Below are positions 1 through 6,465 of a stretch of DNA of 6,511 nucleotides, piece after piece. Made by a program: the position numbers and the translations under genes. Numbering within the stretch: position 1 is the stretch's first letter; every line of letters starts with the position of its first letter. Under the pieces are notes generated by a model. The model saw only the letters and a list, made by a program, of their open reading frames with translations, was not told where the DNA came from and searched no databases. Origin of the DNA: an uncultured Porphyromonadaceae bacterium (lineage in GTDB: Bacteria > Bacteroidota > Bacteroidia > Bacteroidales > Muribaculaceae); assembly GCA_947175455.1 (NCBI GenBank), contig CAMWMW010000102.1, forward strand, positions 1-6,511. The letters run 5' to 3'.

Positions 1-594
1 TGAATATATGTCTGTGCCGGTTATTTTGCTAAGGATCTCGCTTTTATCACTGTCATTGCTGTTGAGAAAACGCGTGAATTCCCCTTGGGCAAGCATTACA
101 GTGCGGCAGAACTGATTGAAATCAAGTCCGATTGCCGCAGCTATCTCCTGTTGTATCTCCGCATCTTTTGTCAGAATGATTTTTTTGTCGGTGTTTTCAA
201 GAGTCCAGCTTTTTTTCTGCAATTTGCCGTTGACTTTTTTTCGGGAACGCTGCACACTCCACCGGGCAATATAGTTGACATCGTTGTTCCCTTTGAATTC
301 AAGCAGAGTGAAACCTTCACCCGTGTTCCGGCGCAATATCTGCCTGGGATCATTTACGTTTATCTGTTCATTGGCAGAAATGTCGGATGCGGCGCCATTG
401 ATTCTGGTATTTTTGAATCTTGGAGCAGATGCGAAGAGAGCCAGACAGATGCAGTCAAGTATTGTGGATTTTCCGGCTCCGGTTTTGCCGGAGATAAGAA
501 AAACTTCACTGTCGGAAAGCGGTTTTGCCGAAAAGTCGATTATGGCATCACCAATAGAAGCCATATTGTGTATTGTAAGTCTGGTCAGTTTCAT
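1..594 (-). CDS. sbcC: Exonuclease subunit SbcC, N-terminal part (cut by window edge)
   Basis: This is the ATPase subunit of the SbcCD nuclease, a Rad50-like SMC-family protein that works with SbcD to cleave DNA hairpins and process blocked double-strand ends in the cytoplasm. I translated the minus strand directly: 198 codons from the ATG at 594-592 are open to the window edge. The N-terminus MKLTRLTIHN fits the first strand of the ATPase head. A Walker A loop, GKTGAGKST, lies at residues 36-44. The Q-loop region LAQGEFTRFL (Q170) and the family signature TGTDIY (192-197) follow, just before the expected start of the coiled coil. The coiled coil, zinc hook and Walker B half lie outside the window. 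The ATG overlaps the sbcD stop as ATGA, and the purine run AAGAGGAGAGGAA precedes it. Identity is secure; it is partial only because of the window limit. Confidence 0.96.
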   Translation of the reverse strand, partial: MKLTRLTIHNMASIGDAIIDFSAKPLSDSEVFLISGKTGAGKSTILDCICLALFASAPRFKNTRINGAASDISANEQINVNDPRQILRRNTGEGFTLLEFKGNNDVNYIARWSVQRSRKKVNGKLQKKSWTLENTDKKIILTKDAEIQQEIAAAIGLDFNQFCRTVMLAQGEFTRFLNSNDSDKSEILSKITGTDIYS

Positions 595-1760
595 TTCCTC
601 TCCTCTTCGATTACAGTGACATATGTTTCTTTAAGAAGCTGTTTCAGTTCCGAATCCATGACTATCCCTTTTTCAGTGACGAATCTTTCAGCCACGTCAA
701 GCGGCGTAAGTCTTTTGAATTCACCTATTGACATGCGGGATGAAGGCTCCGAGCCTGTGTCGCAGTTTGTTCGTGTAACGTTTATATGGCAGAACCGGCA
801 TTTTTTCGTTGTTGAGACAGCTATTGCTTCTTCGCGTGCGAGATGCGGAAGAAAATCCTGTATTTCAACGTTAAGTCTTATATATGCATCTATATCATCA
901 GGAAAACTTTCGAGCATGCGCAAGACCTCACTGAATGGAGCGGCTCCCTCGGAAGGAAGTGTCACAAGCGGCAGCGGATTGTCTATATTGATTTCCCGGA
1001 TTGTCGGATCACTGCCTTTTCTGTCTATTTCCACTATCGTGATGCTGTGGGCGTAGTCTTCATCGAAGGAAACGGCGAGTGGAGTCCCCGAGTATCTTGC
1101 GCGTCCATTGCTTCCGCCAAGAGTCTGCGGGCGGTGTATGTGACCGAGCGCAAGATAGTCGTATCCATCTCCGAACTCGTCAATGTCCATAGTGTCTATT
1201 CCGCCGATGGTTGTCTCGCCTTCCGGGTCATGTCCTTTGAAATCACAGCCGGATACAGAGGTGTGGGCACACACGATCACAGGAAGGTTGTCGCAGTTAA
1301 GCTGTTTCGTCCTTTCAAGGAGATTTTTGAAAAGGTGTTCCGGCATGTTCCGTTCGTGGCAGTACGGCACGGCGATTACAAAACATTTTTCATCGGCTTT
1401 GTGTATCATCGAATCAGGCATATCTGTGTTGACGCTGCCTGCAGTGGTGACGTTGAGTGCCCGCCAAGGGGTTGTGAATATATCATGTTTCGATGCGCTG
1501 TCATGATTGCCTGCGATGACGAATATCTTCATTTCCGGGGATGCTTCATGGATTGCCGACATCGTGTCGGCAAACATGCGTTGCACAGCCGCAGAGGGTT
1601 GGGCGGTGTGATATACATCACCGCATAAAAGAAAAATGTCGGGATGCTCAGATCTCACTATGTCGACAATCTGATTAAGAAAGCATTGCTGTTCGTATTG
1701 CCGGTCATAGTTGTATAGGGTATGACCCAGATGCCAGTCGGACGTATGGAGAAGTTTCAT
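591..1760 (-). CDS. sbcD: Exonuclease subunit SbcD (Mre11-like metallophosphoesterase)
   Basis: This is the nuclease subunit of SbcCD, a manganese-dependent calcineurin-like phosphoesterase that cuts DNA hairpins and trims ends together with SbcC. The 389-residue length is close to the family norm of about 400. The phosphoesterase motifs appear in order: DWH (D8, H10), GDVYH (D48), GNHD (N85, H86), CAHTS (H166) and GHIH (H207, H209). These are the expected metal ligands and catalytic histidine, so the enzyme looks active. The part after about residue 250 is the less conserved capping and SbcC-binding region. The ATG at 1760-1758 gives the canonical start MKLLHTSDWHLGH, with the first motif at the usual distance from the N-terminus. 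A -7-like box (TACATTTG) lies 22 bases upstream. The gene ends inside the sbcC start codon (ATGA), so the two are probably translated as a coupled pair. Confidence 0.97.
   Translation of the reverse strand: MKLLHTSDWHLGHTLYNYDRQYEQQCFLNQIVDIVRSEHPDIFLLCGDVYHTAQPSAAVQRMFADTMSAIHEASPEMKIFVIAGNHDSASKHDIFTTPWRALNVTTAGSVNTDMPDSMIHKADEKCFVIAVPYCHERNMPEHLFKNLLERTKQLNCDNLPVIVCAHTSVSGCDFKGHDPEGETTIGGIDTMDIDEFGDGYDYLALGHIHRPQTLGGSNGRARYSGTPLAVSFDEDYAHSITIVEIDRKGSDPTIREINIDNPLPLVTLPSEGAAPFSEVLRMLESFPDDIDAYIRLNVEIQDFLPHLAREEAIAVSTTKKCRFCHINVTRTNCDTGSEPSSRMSIGEFKRLTPLDVAERFVTEKGIVMDSELKQLLKETYVTVIEEERK
595..607 (-). promoter_or_regulatory. Strong Shine-Dalgarno for sbcC inside the end of sbcD
   Basis: Read on the minus strand, AAGAGGAGAGGAA sits directly before the sbcC ATG. 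It contains AGGAG (604-600) with a 5-base spacer. The same bases encode the SbcD C-terminus EEERK. No other gene in this window has such a clear ribosome binding site, which supports the ATG at 594-592 as the sbcC start and suggests translational coupling at the ATGA overlap. Confidence 0.7.
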
Positions 1761-1781
1761 TTATCGGAGTTTACTGTGATG

Positions 1782-1789
1782 CAAATGTA
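1782..1789 (-). promoter_or_regulatory. Candidate -7 box for sbcDC
   Basis: The minus strand reads TACATTTG followed by C, an exact match to the Bacteroidota -7 consensus TAnnTTTG. It would place a transcript start around 1773-1778 and leave a short leader before the sbcD ATG at 1760. I could not find a convincing TTTG -33 element 19-21 bp further upstream. The call therefore rests on the -7 match and its position alone. Confidence 0.4.
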
Positions 1790-1812
1790 GTGATAATTTA
1801 TGAGAAATTTTG

Positions 1813-1820
1813 TATTTTTG
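1813..1820 (+). promoter_or_regulatory. Candidate -7 box for the acetyltransferase operon (leaderless type)
   Basis: TATTTTTG followed by C exactly matches the Bacteroidota -7 consensus TAnnTTTG. It ends only 4 bp before the ATG at 1825. With the usual few bases between this box and the first transcribed base, the mRNA would begin at or next to the A of the ATG, giving a leaderless or nearly leaderless message. No clear -33 TTTG is visible 19-21 bp upstream, so confidence is moderate. Confidence 0.45.
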
Positions 1821-1824
1821 CGTT

Positions 1825-2415
1825 ATGATTGAATCTGAAAAAGAAATATTTGAGAAGGAATGGAATAAGATGCTTTCCGGCGAGGTTTACGATGCTGTTA
1901 ACCCGAGGTTTTTCGAAATGCTTATGGCTACGCGCGATAAGTTATGGGAATTCAATAATCTGCGTCCGTGTGAAATGGATAGGATGAAAGACATCTTGCG
2001 CGGATTGTTGGGAAGTCATGGCGAAAGATTCCATGTGAATCAACCTTTCAGATGTGACTACGGATGCAATATCCATATCGGAGAGAATTTTTTTGCTAAT
2101 TTCAATCTTACAATACTTGACGAGGCGGAAGTCAGAATCGGAGACAATTGTTTCATCGGACCGAATGTAAGTATATTCACGGCTTGTCATCCGCTGGATG
2201 CCGCATCACGTGACACTGGCGTGGAGTGGGCGGAACCGGTTACAATCGGCGATAGTGTGTGGATTGGCGGCAATGCGACTATTCTGCCTGGTGTGACAAT
2301 CGGTGACAATGTCGTGATCGGAGCCGGCTCGGTAGTGACACGGAATATTCCTTCGGGAGTCGGTGCCGGCGGTAAGCCGGCGCGGATTATAAAAAAGGGG
2401 TGCCAAATATCATGA
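1825..2415 (+). CDS. Sugar O-acetyltransferase, LacA/Maa hexapeptide-repeat family
   Basis: This is a probable acetyl-CoA-dependent O-acetyltransferase of the maltose/galactoside acetyltransferase type, a cytoplasmic trimer built on a left-handed beta helix. The protein is 196 residues, slightly longer than typical Maa (about 183). Residues 1-60 form the helical N-terminal Maa-type domain (KMLSGEVYDAVNPRF, then ATRDKLWEFN). From about residue 76 come the imperfect hexapeptide turns (IHIGEN, VRIGDN, VTIGDS, VTIGDN). The motif FFANFN (N93) and the catalytic histidine in TACHPLD (H122) match LacA. WIGGNATILPGVTIGDNVVIGAGSVV is the expected last coil region. The C-terminal loop reads GVGAGGKPARII where relatives usually have an AVGNPARVI-like sequence. 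I chose ATG 1825 because an in-frame TTG at 1810 would lie upstream of the -7 box. The physiological sugar acceptor cannot be told from sequence. It is first of three co-directional genes. Confidence 0.9.
   Translation: MIESEKEIFEKEWNKMLSGEVYDAVNPRFFEMLMATRDKLWEFNNLRPCEMDRMKDILRGLLGSHGERFHVNQPFRCDYGCNIHIGENFFANFNLTILDEAEVRIGDNCFIGPNVSIFTACHPLDAASRDTGVEWAEPVTIGDSVWIGGNATILPGVTIGDNVVIGAGSVVTRNIPSGVGAGGKPARIIKKGCQIS
2363..2383 (+). repeat. GC-rich hairpin inside the acetyltransferase 3' end
   Basis: GCCGGC (2365-2370), a 5-base loop GGTAA, then GCCGGC (2376-2381) form a perfect 6-bp all-GC stem. One further G-C pair (2363 with 2383) lies beyond a T-G wobble. It encodes the GAGGKPA loop near the protein C-terminus. 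No T-run follows (the next bases are GGATTATAAAAAAGG), so it is not a standard terminator. Confidence 0.5.
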
Positions 2416-2436
2416 ACTGTTTGACTTTAAACAGTT
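2415..2436 (+). repeat. Inverted repeat overlapping the acetyltransferase stop codon
   Basis: AACTGTTT (2415-2422) and AAACAGTT (2429-2436) are perfect 8-bp complements around a 6-base loop. The left arm starts at the last base of the TGA stop. Only two of the eight pairs are G-C and only three T residues end the right arm, so a terminator is unlikely. A small operator or processing hairpin in the 40-bp gap before the channel gene is possible. Confidence 0.4.
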
Positions 2437-2455
2437 TCTGAAATAAATACTCGGA

Positions 2456-3670
2456 ATGGAAAAGACTGTGACATATTGGTTGACAAATGTCGGAGGAGAG
2501 GAGTTTGCAGGAAAATTCGGTTTTCCCGTAACATTGATTGCGGTTGTGTTTGTGGCATGGGTAGCTTATGAATTATTCCGGCGTATTGTTTCTCCAGTGA
2601 TTATCTGTCTCGCCGACAAGACACATACGGAATGGGACGACGATCTTCTGACACCGGAAGTGTTGCGGGCGTTCAGTCAGATGATGCCTGCCATTGTCGT
2701 CGCATGGCTTTTACCTAAAATGTTTGTAAGTCATGAGATTCTCTATATATGGATAAAGAAGCTGACCATGTTCTATATAGTATGGTCATGTGTCCATTTT
2801 ATAAACAAAGTGGTGGAGGCGATATTTCATGCATTCGACAAAAGGGATTACGGCAAGGTGCATTCCTTTAAAGGGACTTTCCAGATGTTGAAGCTTATAG
2901 TTATCGGAGTGGGAGTCATCGCAGGTGCCGGTATTCTGTTTGACCGTTCACCTATTGCCATTCTTACGGCGTTCGGAGCATCCGCGGCAGTGTTGATGCT
3001 TGTGTTCAAGGACACGATACTCGGACTTGTTGCCGGAGTGCAGCTTACCGCCAACAAGATGCTGCAGAAAGGAGACTGGATTATCTGCCAGAAAGCAGGT
3101 GCCAACGGTGAGGTCATCGATATATCGCTCACAACGGTCAAGGTGCGGAACTGGGATAATTCGGTGATAACGATTCCTCCTTATAATCTCATAAGTGACT
3201 CTTTTCAGAACTATCAGCCAATGAGAGCGTCGGGAGGCAGAAGAGTTTCCAGATTCGTTTATATAGATGTGAATAGTGTGAGATTTCTCGGCAGGGAAGA
3301 ACTTGAAAGTCTTGCCGGTGAAAACATAATATCCGGTGAAGAGATTTCTTGTGGCGAAAAGGTTGTGAATCTCGGTCTTTTCAGAAGACACATGGAAAAA
3401 TGGCTCAGAAGCCGGAAAGAAATAATCGTAAAAAAGGGGAGGACGATGTTTGTTATGGTCAGACAGCTGCAGCCGACTCCTCAAGGCATACCCCTGGAAC
3501 TTTATTTTTTTACCAACAAGACAGGCTGGGCGGATTATGAGGAGATACAGAGTGAGATATTCGATTATGTATATGCGATAATCGGGAAGTTCGGTCTGAA
3601 AATATACCAGGCTCCTTCAGGTCTTGATTTGTGTCGGCTGGATTTGAGCGGAAATATGAAAACAGTTTAA
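2456..3670 (+). CDS. MscS-family mechanosensitive channel, YbdG-like
   Basis: This is a small-conductance mechanosensitive channel of the inner membrane that would open under tension during hypo-osmotic shock. Its 404 residues match YbdG-type members (E. coli YbdG is about 415). Hydrophobic segments lie near residues 22-42, 75-92, 97-116 and 145-162. The pore-lining helix follows at about 166-203, rich in Ala and Gly (AFGASAAVLMLVFKDTILGLVAGVQL). The MscS beta domain is at about 204-253: KGDWI, ANGEVIDISLTTVKVRNWDN, then TIPPYNLISDSFQNY. A short stretch, MRASGGRRVSRFVYIDVNSV (256-275), resembles the SGGRR-type segment of YbdG relatives, and a soluble alpha/beta C-terminal domain follows. The ATG at 2456 has only a weak purine-rich leader but gives a sensible length. 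It lies 40 bp after the acetyltransferase and 24 bp before the FKBP gene, so co-transcription is likely. The subfamily call is from memory of YbdG sequences, not an alignment. Confidence 0.93.
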   Translation: MEKTVTYWLTNVGGEEFAGKFGFPVTLIAVVFVAWVAYELFRRIVSPVIICLADKTHTEWDDDLLTPEVLRAFSQMMPAIVVAWLLPKMFVSHEILYIWIKKLTMFYIVWSCVHFINKVVEAIFHAFDKRDYGKVHSFKGTFQMLKLIVIGVGVIAGAGILFDRSPIAILTAFGASAAVLMLVFKDTILGLVAGVQLTANKMLQKGDWIICQKAGANGEVIDISLTTVKVRNWDNSVITIPPYNLISDSFQNYQPMRASGGRRVSRFVYIDVNSVRFLGREELESLAGENIISGEEISCGEKVVNLGLFRRHMEKWLRSRKEIIVKKGRTMFVMVRQLQPTPQGIPLELYFFTNKTGWADYEEIQSEIFDYVYAIIGKFGLKIYQAPSGLDLCRLDLSGNMKTV

Positions 3671-3694
3671 ACGGCTTCCAGAAAGCTTCTAATT

Positions 3695-4093
3695 ATGGCA
3701 AAGCAGGAATATATACAGAAAAATCGTGAATGGCTGGCGGCTAAAGCCAAAGAGCCCGGGGTTATGTCTCTTGACAAGGGGATATACTATAAAGTGATAA
3801 AGAAAGGAAACCCGAAAGGGGCGATGCCGAACAGAGGAAGTGTGGTGACAGCGCATTATGTCGGGAAAACCATCAATGGAAAGACATTCGACAGCAGTCG
3901 CGGAGGAGTCGCTCCCGCTTTCAGATTGCGTGAGTTGATTCCCGGATGGATCATTGCCTTGCAACAAATGCATGTCGGGGATAAATGGGAACTGTATATT
4001 CCTGCCGAACAGGCTTATGGTTCCCGTAATATCCCCGGCATACCGGGCGGTTCCACTCTTGTTTTTGAAATAGAACTGCTCGGTGTGGCATAG
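3695..4093 (+). CDS. FKBP-type peptidyl-prolyl cis-trans isomerase, single-domain
   Basis: This protein would catalyse cis-trans isomerisation of peptide bonds before proline and act as a folding helper. It has 132 residues: an N-terminal charged extension of about 45 residues, then one FKBP domain (about 47-131). The residues lining the FKBP active site can be seen: Y55 (AHYVG), F65 and D66 (KTFDSS), F76, the L-I-P-G-W segment with I82 and W85, Y108 (QAYGS), and F124 (LVFEIELL). The domain pattern resembles the FklB/Mip group. There is no signal peptide or lipobox, unlike many Bacteroidota FKBPs, which are secreted or lipid-anchored, so a cytoplasmic location is inferred. The Shine-Dalgarno is weak (AGAAAG, 9 bases before the ATG). 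It is the last of three co-directional genes and converges on tex with a 9-bp gap. Confidence 0.95.
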   Translation: MAKQEYIQKNREWLAAKAKEPGVMSLDKGIYYKVIKKGNPKGAMPNRGSVVTAHYVGKTINGKTFDSSRGGVAPAFRLRELIPGWIIALQQMHVGDKWELYIPAEQAYGSRNIPGIPGGSTLVFEIELLGVA

Positions 4094-4102
4094 TCAGACC
4101 GA

Positions 4103-6250
4103 TTATATCATGGAGAGACTTATCCGTCGGCGCATGGAGTCGATTTCGATTACAGAGACTTCGACATGCTGCCCGAGTCGCAGAACATCTCCTACGGAAT
4201 TGATGCGTCGTGTGGATATTCTGGAAATGTGAAGCAATCCGTTTTCCTTTATTCCCAGATCAATGAAGGCACCGAATGCTGTTATGTTGCTTACAATTCC
4301 CGGAAGTTTCTGACCGACACGCAGCTCTTCAAAAGATTCGACACCGGGGGTGAAAGCTGTCTCGGCATTATCAGTGCGAGGGTCACGTCCTGGCTTTCTG
4401 AGTTCTTCGACAATGTCCGTGATTGTCTCAAGTCCCCCTATTCCTTTTGCAGATAGCTCGGCAGGATCAATACTGTCGAGTATCGATGTATTCCCCGGAA
4501 GATCTTTGACCTTTACACCCGCCAGTCTCGCCATTTCCTTGACGATTGCGTAGCTTTCCGGATGTATTCCTGTGTTGTCAAGCGGTTCGGCTCCGGAACT
4601 TATACGCAGGAATCCTGCCGCCTGTTCGAAAGCTTTGGCTCCGAGTCGCGGCACTTTCTTAAGATCATTGCGTGTTGCGAAAGAGCCGTTCTCAGTCCTG
4701 TATCTCACAATGTTTGCGGCTAATGCCGGACCAATGCCGGAAACATACGCAAGAAGGCTTGCAGATGCCGTGTTTACATCCACACCCACAGCGTTCACAC
4801 AGCTCATCACGGTGTAGTCGAGCGCGTTCTTAAGTTTTGTCTGATCCACATCATGCTGATACTGTCCGACACCAATTGATTTGGGGTCGATTTTAACAAG
4901 TTCCGCAAGAGGATCCAACAGTCTTCGTCCTATGGAGACGGCGCCTCTCACTGTCACGTCTTTGTCCGGAAACTCGAGCCGGGCTGTTTCAGATGCGGAA
5001 TATACTGAAGCGCCATCCTCGCTTACAACGAATATCATGTCGGAATCCATCAGCCCTGAATTTCTGATAAAGCGTTCAGTCTCCCGGGAAGCTGTCCCGT
5101 TCCCAATAGCTACCGCGTTTAGCCCGAAGCGGTCAATCATCCGTTTCAGAGTCCTGTGTGCGCCTTCGATGTCGTTTCGCGGAGGAGTGGGGTAAATTAC
5201 AGAGTCATCAAGCAGGTCGCCTTTCTCATCAATGGCGACTGTTTTGCATCCTGTTCTGTATCCGGGATCTAATGCGAGTATGCGTCGTCCTTTTAACGGA
5301 GATGCGAGAAGCAGTTGACGGAGGTTCTGTGAGAAAATATCGATGGCAACACGGTCGGCTTCTTCTTTGAGTTCTGCGGAGACTTCATTCTCTACCGATG
5401 GTCTGACAAGACGTCTGGAGGCATCCGCCACAGCTTCGGAGACGATTTTGCGACATTCCGGCGACCCCAGACGGGAGGCATATGCTTCCGACAATGCATC
5501 CTCAAGTTTTCCCCGGGAATCATCCAGACTGTATTTTACCTTGATCATTCCTTCCGATTCAGCTCTTCGCAAGGCGAGATACTGATGAGACGTGATTCTT
5601 CTTACAGAATTCGAGAAGGCTGCGTATGCGGCATAGGGAGATGCTTTGAGTTCTTCGTCCTTCTCCTTGGCGGCGGTGCATACTATGGATCCTTGCCGCC
5701 GATATGTATTGCGGGTCATGTTGCGGAGTCGGGTTGATTCCGAAGCCCATTCGGCGATAATGTCGCGTGCTCCCGCCAAGGCATCTTCCGCACTGCATAT
5801 GTCCTTGTTTCCGGTGAATCTTTCAGCCGAGCGGAGAGGATCCGGCGTGTTGCCTGCCATAATGATTCTGGCAAGCGGTTCAAGTCCCCGTTCGCGGGCG
5901 ATTGTCGCACGAGTCCTTTTTTTCGGTTTGAAAGGGGCGTATATGTCTTCTACTTCGGTCATTGATCGGGCATTGCGCAGAGACTCTTCCAGTTTAGGTG
6001 TCATTGCACCTGCGGCGGTTATGGCGTCTGATACAAACTCCTTTCGGGCATATAGCTCCCGCACGCTCTTGAGTGTTGTCTCGACAGAGCGCACTGCAAC
6101 TTCATCGAGGGCTCCTGTCGCTTCCTTTCTGTAACGGCTGATAAAAGGGACAGTCGCCCCTTCATCCAGCAGTTTTATCACGGCAGAAACCCCTTTTTCT
6201 TTCAATGAAAGGCGCGCTGCCACATCGTGTATGATATTATCCATTGTCAT
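4103..6250 (-). CDS. tex: RNA-binding transcription accessory protein Tex
   Basis: Tex is a conserved cytoplasmic nucleic-acid-binding protein, related in domain order to eukaryotic Spt6, thought to act in transcription. The 715-residue protein has the usual layout. The N-terminal helical region contains the signature VPFISRYRKEATG (34-46) and YAPFKPKKRTRATIARERGL (104-123). A YqgF/RNase H-like domain starts at ALDPGYRTGCK (326-336) and continues through GNGTASRETE (383-392) and YSASE (417-421). The stretch DPKSIGVGQYQHDVD (455-469) leads into helix-hairpin-helix elements (VSGIGPALAANIV at 503-515, VPRLGAKAFEQAAGFLRI at 533-550). An S1 domain occupies about 643-714. The protein ends right after the S1 domain, without the basic tail of proteobacterial Tex (about 770-785 residues). 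The ATG at 6250 or the one two codons later (6244) could start it, and neither has a clear Shine-Dalgarno. It stands alone on the minus strand. Confidence 0.97.
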   Translation of the reverse strand: MTMDNIIHDVAARLSLKEKGVSAVIKLLDEGATVPFISRYRKEATGALDEVAVRSVETTLKSVRELYARKEFVSDAITAAGAMTPKLEESLRNARSMTEVEDIYAPFKPKKRTRATIARERGLEPLARIIMAGNTPDPLRSAERFTGNKDICSAEDALAGARDIIAEWASESTRLRNMTRNTYRRQGSIVCTAAKEKDEELKASPYAAYAAFSNSVRRITSHQYLALRRAESEGMIKVKYSLDDSRGKLEDALSEAYASRLGSPECRKIVSEAVADASRRLVRPSVENEVSAELKEEADRVAIDIFSQNLRQLLLASPLKGRRILALDPGYRTGCKTVAIDEKGDLLDDSVIYPTPPRNDIEGAHRTLKRMIDRFGLNAVAIGNGTASRETERFIRNSGLMDSDMIFVVSEDGASVYSASETARLEFPDKDVTVRGAVSIGRRLLDPLAELVKIDPKSIGVGQYQHDVDQTKLKNALDYTVMSCVNAVGVDVNTASASLLAYVSGIGPALAANIVRYRTENGSFATRNDLKKVPRLGAKAFEQAAGFLRISSGAEPLDNTGIHPESYAIVKEMARLAGVKVKDLPGNTSILDSIDPAELSAKGIGGLETITDIVEELRKPGRDPRTDNAETAFTPGVESFEELRVGQKLPGIVSNITAFGAFIDLGIKENGLLHISRISTRRINSVGDVLRLGQHVEVSVIEIDSMRRRISLSMI

Positions 6251-6284
6251 TTGCCAAGAAGCTGTTTGAAAATACTTGCTTATG

Positions 6285-6316
6285 CAAATTTACACATAAT
6301 CATTCAAAAAGCCAAA
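6285..6316 (-). promoter_or_regulatory. Bacteroidota-type promoter for tex
   Basis: On the minus strand, TTTG (6316-6313) is followed by 20 bp and then TAAATTTG plus C (6292-6285). Both elements match the Bacteroidota primary sigma consensus (-33 TTTG, spacing 19-21, -7 TAnnTTTG). Transcription would start around 6276-6281 and give a leader of roughly 26-31 bases before the tex ATG at 6250. This is the best promoter in the window. Confidence 0.65.
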
Positions 6317-6465
6317 GACGGAAAATTCTACATTTCATAACGGATGCTCAATCGTAAGTATTTGTTGGAAATTAGCTTATAAGAACAACTCAGATATTTG
6401 ATGATGAGTGCTCATAAATAAGCGTTAGCGAATCATCAGGAAGGTGTGTTTTTTCGTTTAAAGTG

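Larger units (their letters stand above)
1761..1824. other. Divergent promoter region between sbcDC and the acetyltransferase operon
   Basis: This 64-bp AT-rich gap separates two divergently transcribed units. It contains one exact -7 box on each strand, 23 bp apart. There is no coding potential and no obvious long inverted repeat that would suggest an operator. The two polymerase footprints would overlap heavily. Confidence 0.6.

Noticed and set aside
85..1056. Long plus-strand open frame of 323 codons antisense to sbcC and sbcD
   Set aside because: It starts with TTG, covers the junction of two certain genes on the other strand, and its translation resembles no family I recognise. It is a shadow of the codon pattern of sbcDC.
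843..1628. Plus-strand open frame of 261 codons antisense to sbcD
   Set aside because: It lies entirely within sbcD, whose motifs are all intact. Its composition is Cys/Arg/Val-rich in a way typical of antisense frames.
1810..1824. TTG start adding five residues (MYFCV) to the acetyltransferase
   Set aside because: The added codons coincide with the TATTTTTG promoter box, and Maa-type proteins start near the second methionine.
2421..2449. Sigma70-like promoter TTGACT-N17-TAAATA before the channel gene
   Set aside because: It resembles the proteobacterial consensus, but Bacteroidota use TTTG/TAnnTTTG, and the -7 position here does not match. It is probably chance in an AT-rich gap.
4081..4101. 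Imperfect hairpin CGGTGTG / CAGACCG at the end of the FKBP gene
   Set aside because: The stem has a central G-G mismatch and no T-run follows, so it is not supported as a terminator.
5646..6134. Plus-strand open frame of 162 codons antisense to tex, and the chain of similar frames from 4166 to 6134
   Set aside because: They are Ser/Arg-rich antisense translations of tex, with no recognisable domain and no promoter or ribosome binding site.
6300..6338. Twelve-codon minus-strand frame (MKCRIFRLWLFE) upstream of tex as a leader peptide
   Set aside because: It lies upstream of the predicted tex transcript start and contains its -33 element, so it would not be in the tex mRNA. Frames this short are common by chance.
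6445..6460. T-run (TTTTTT) as a rho-independent terminator
   Set aside because: No GC-rich stem precedes it on either strand.
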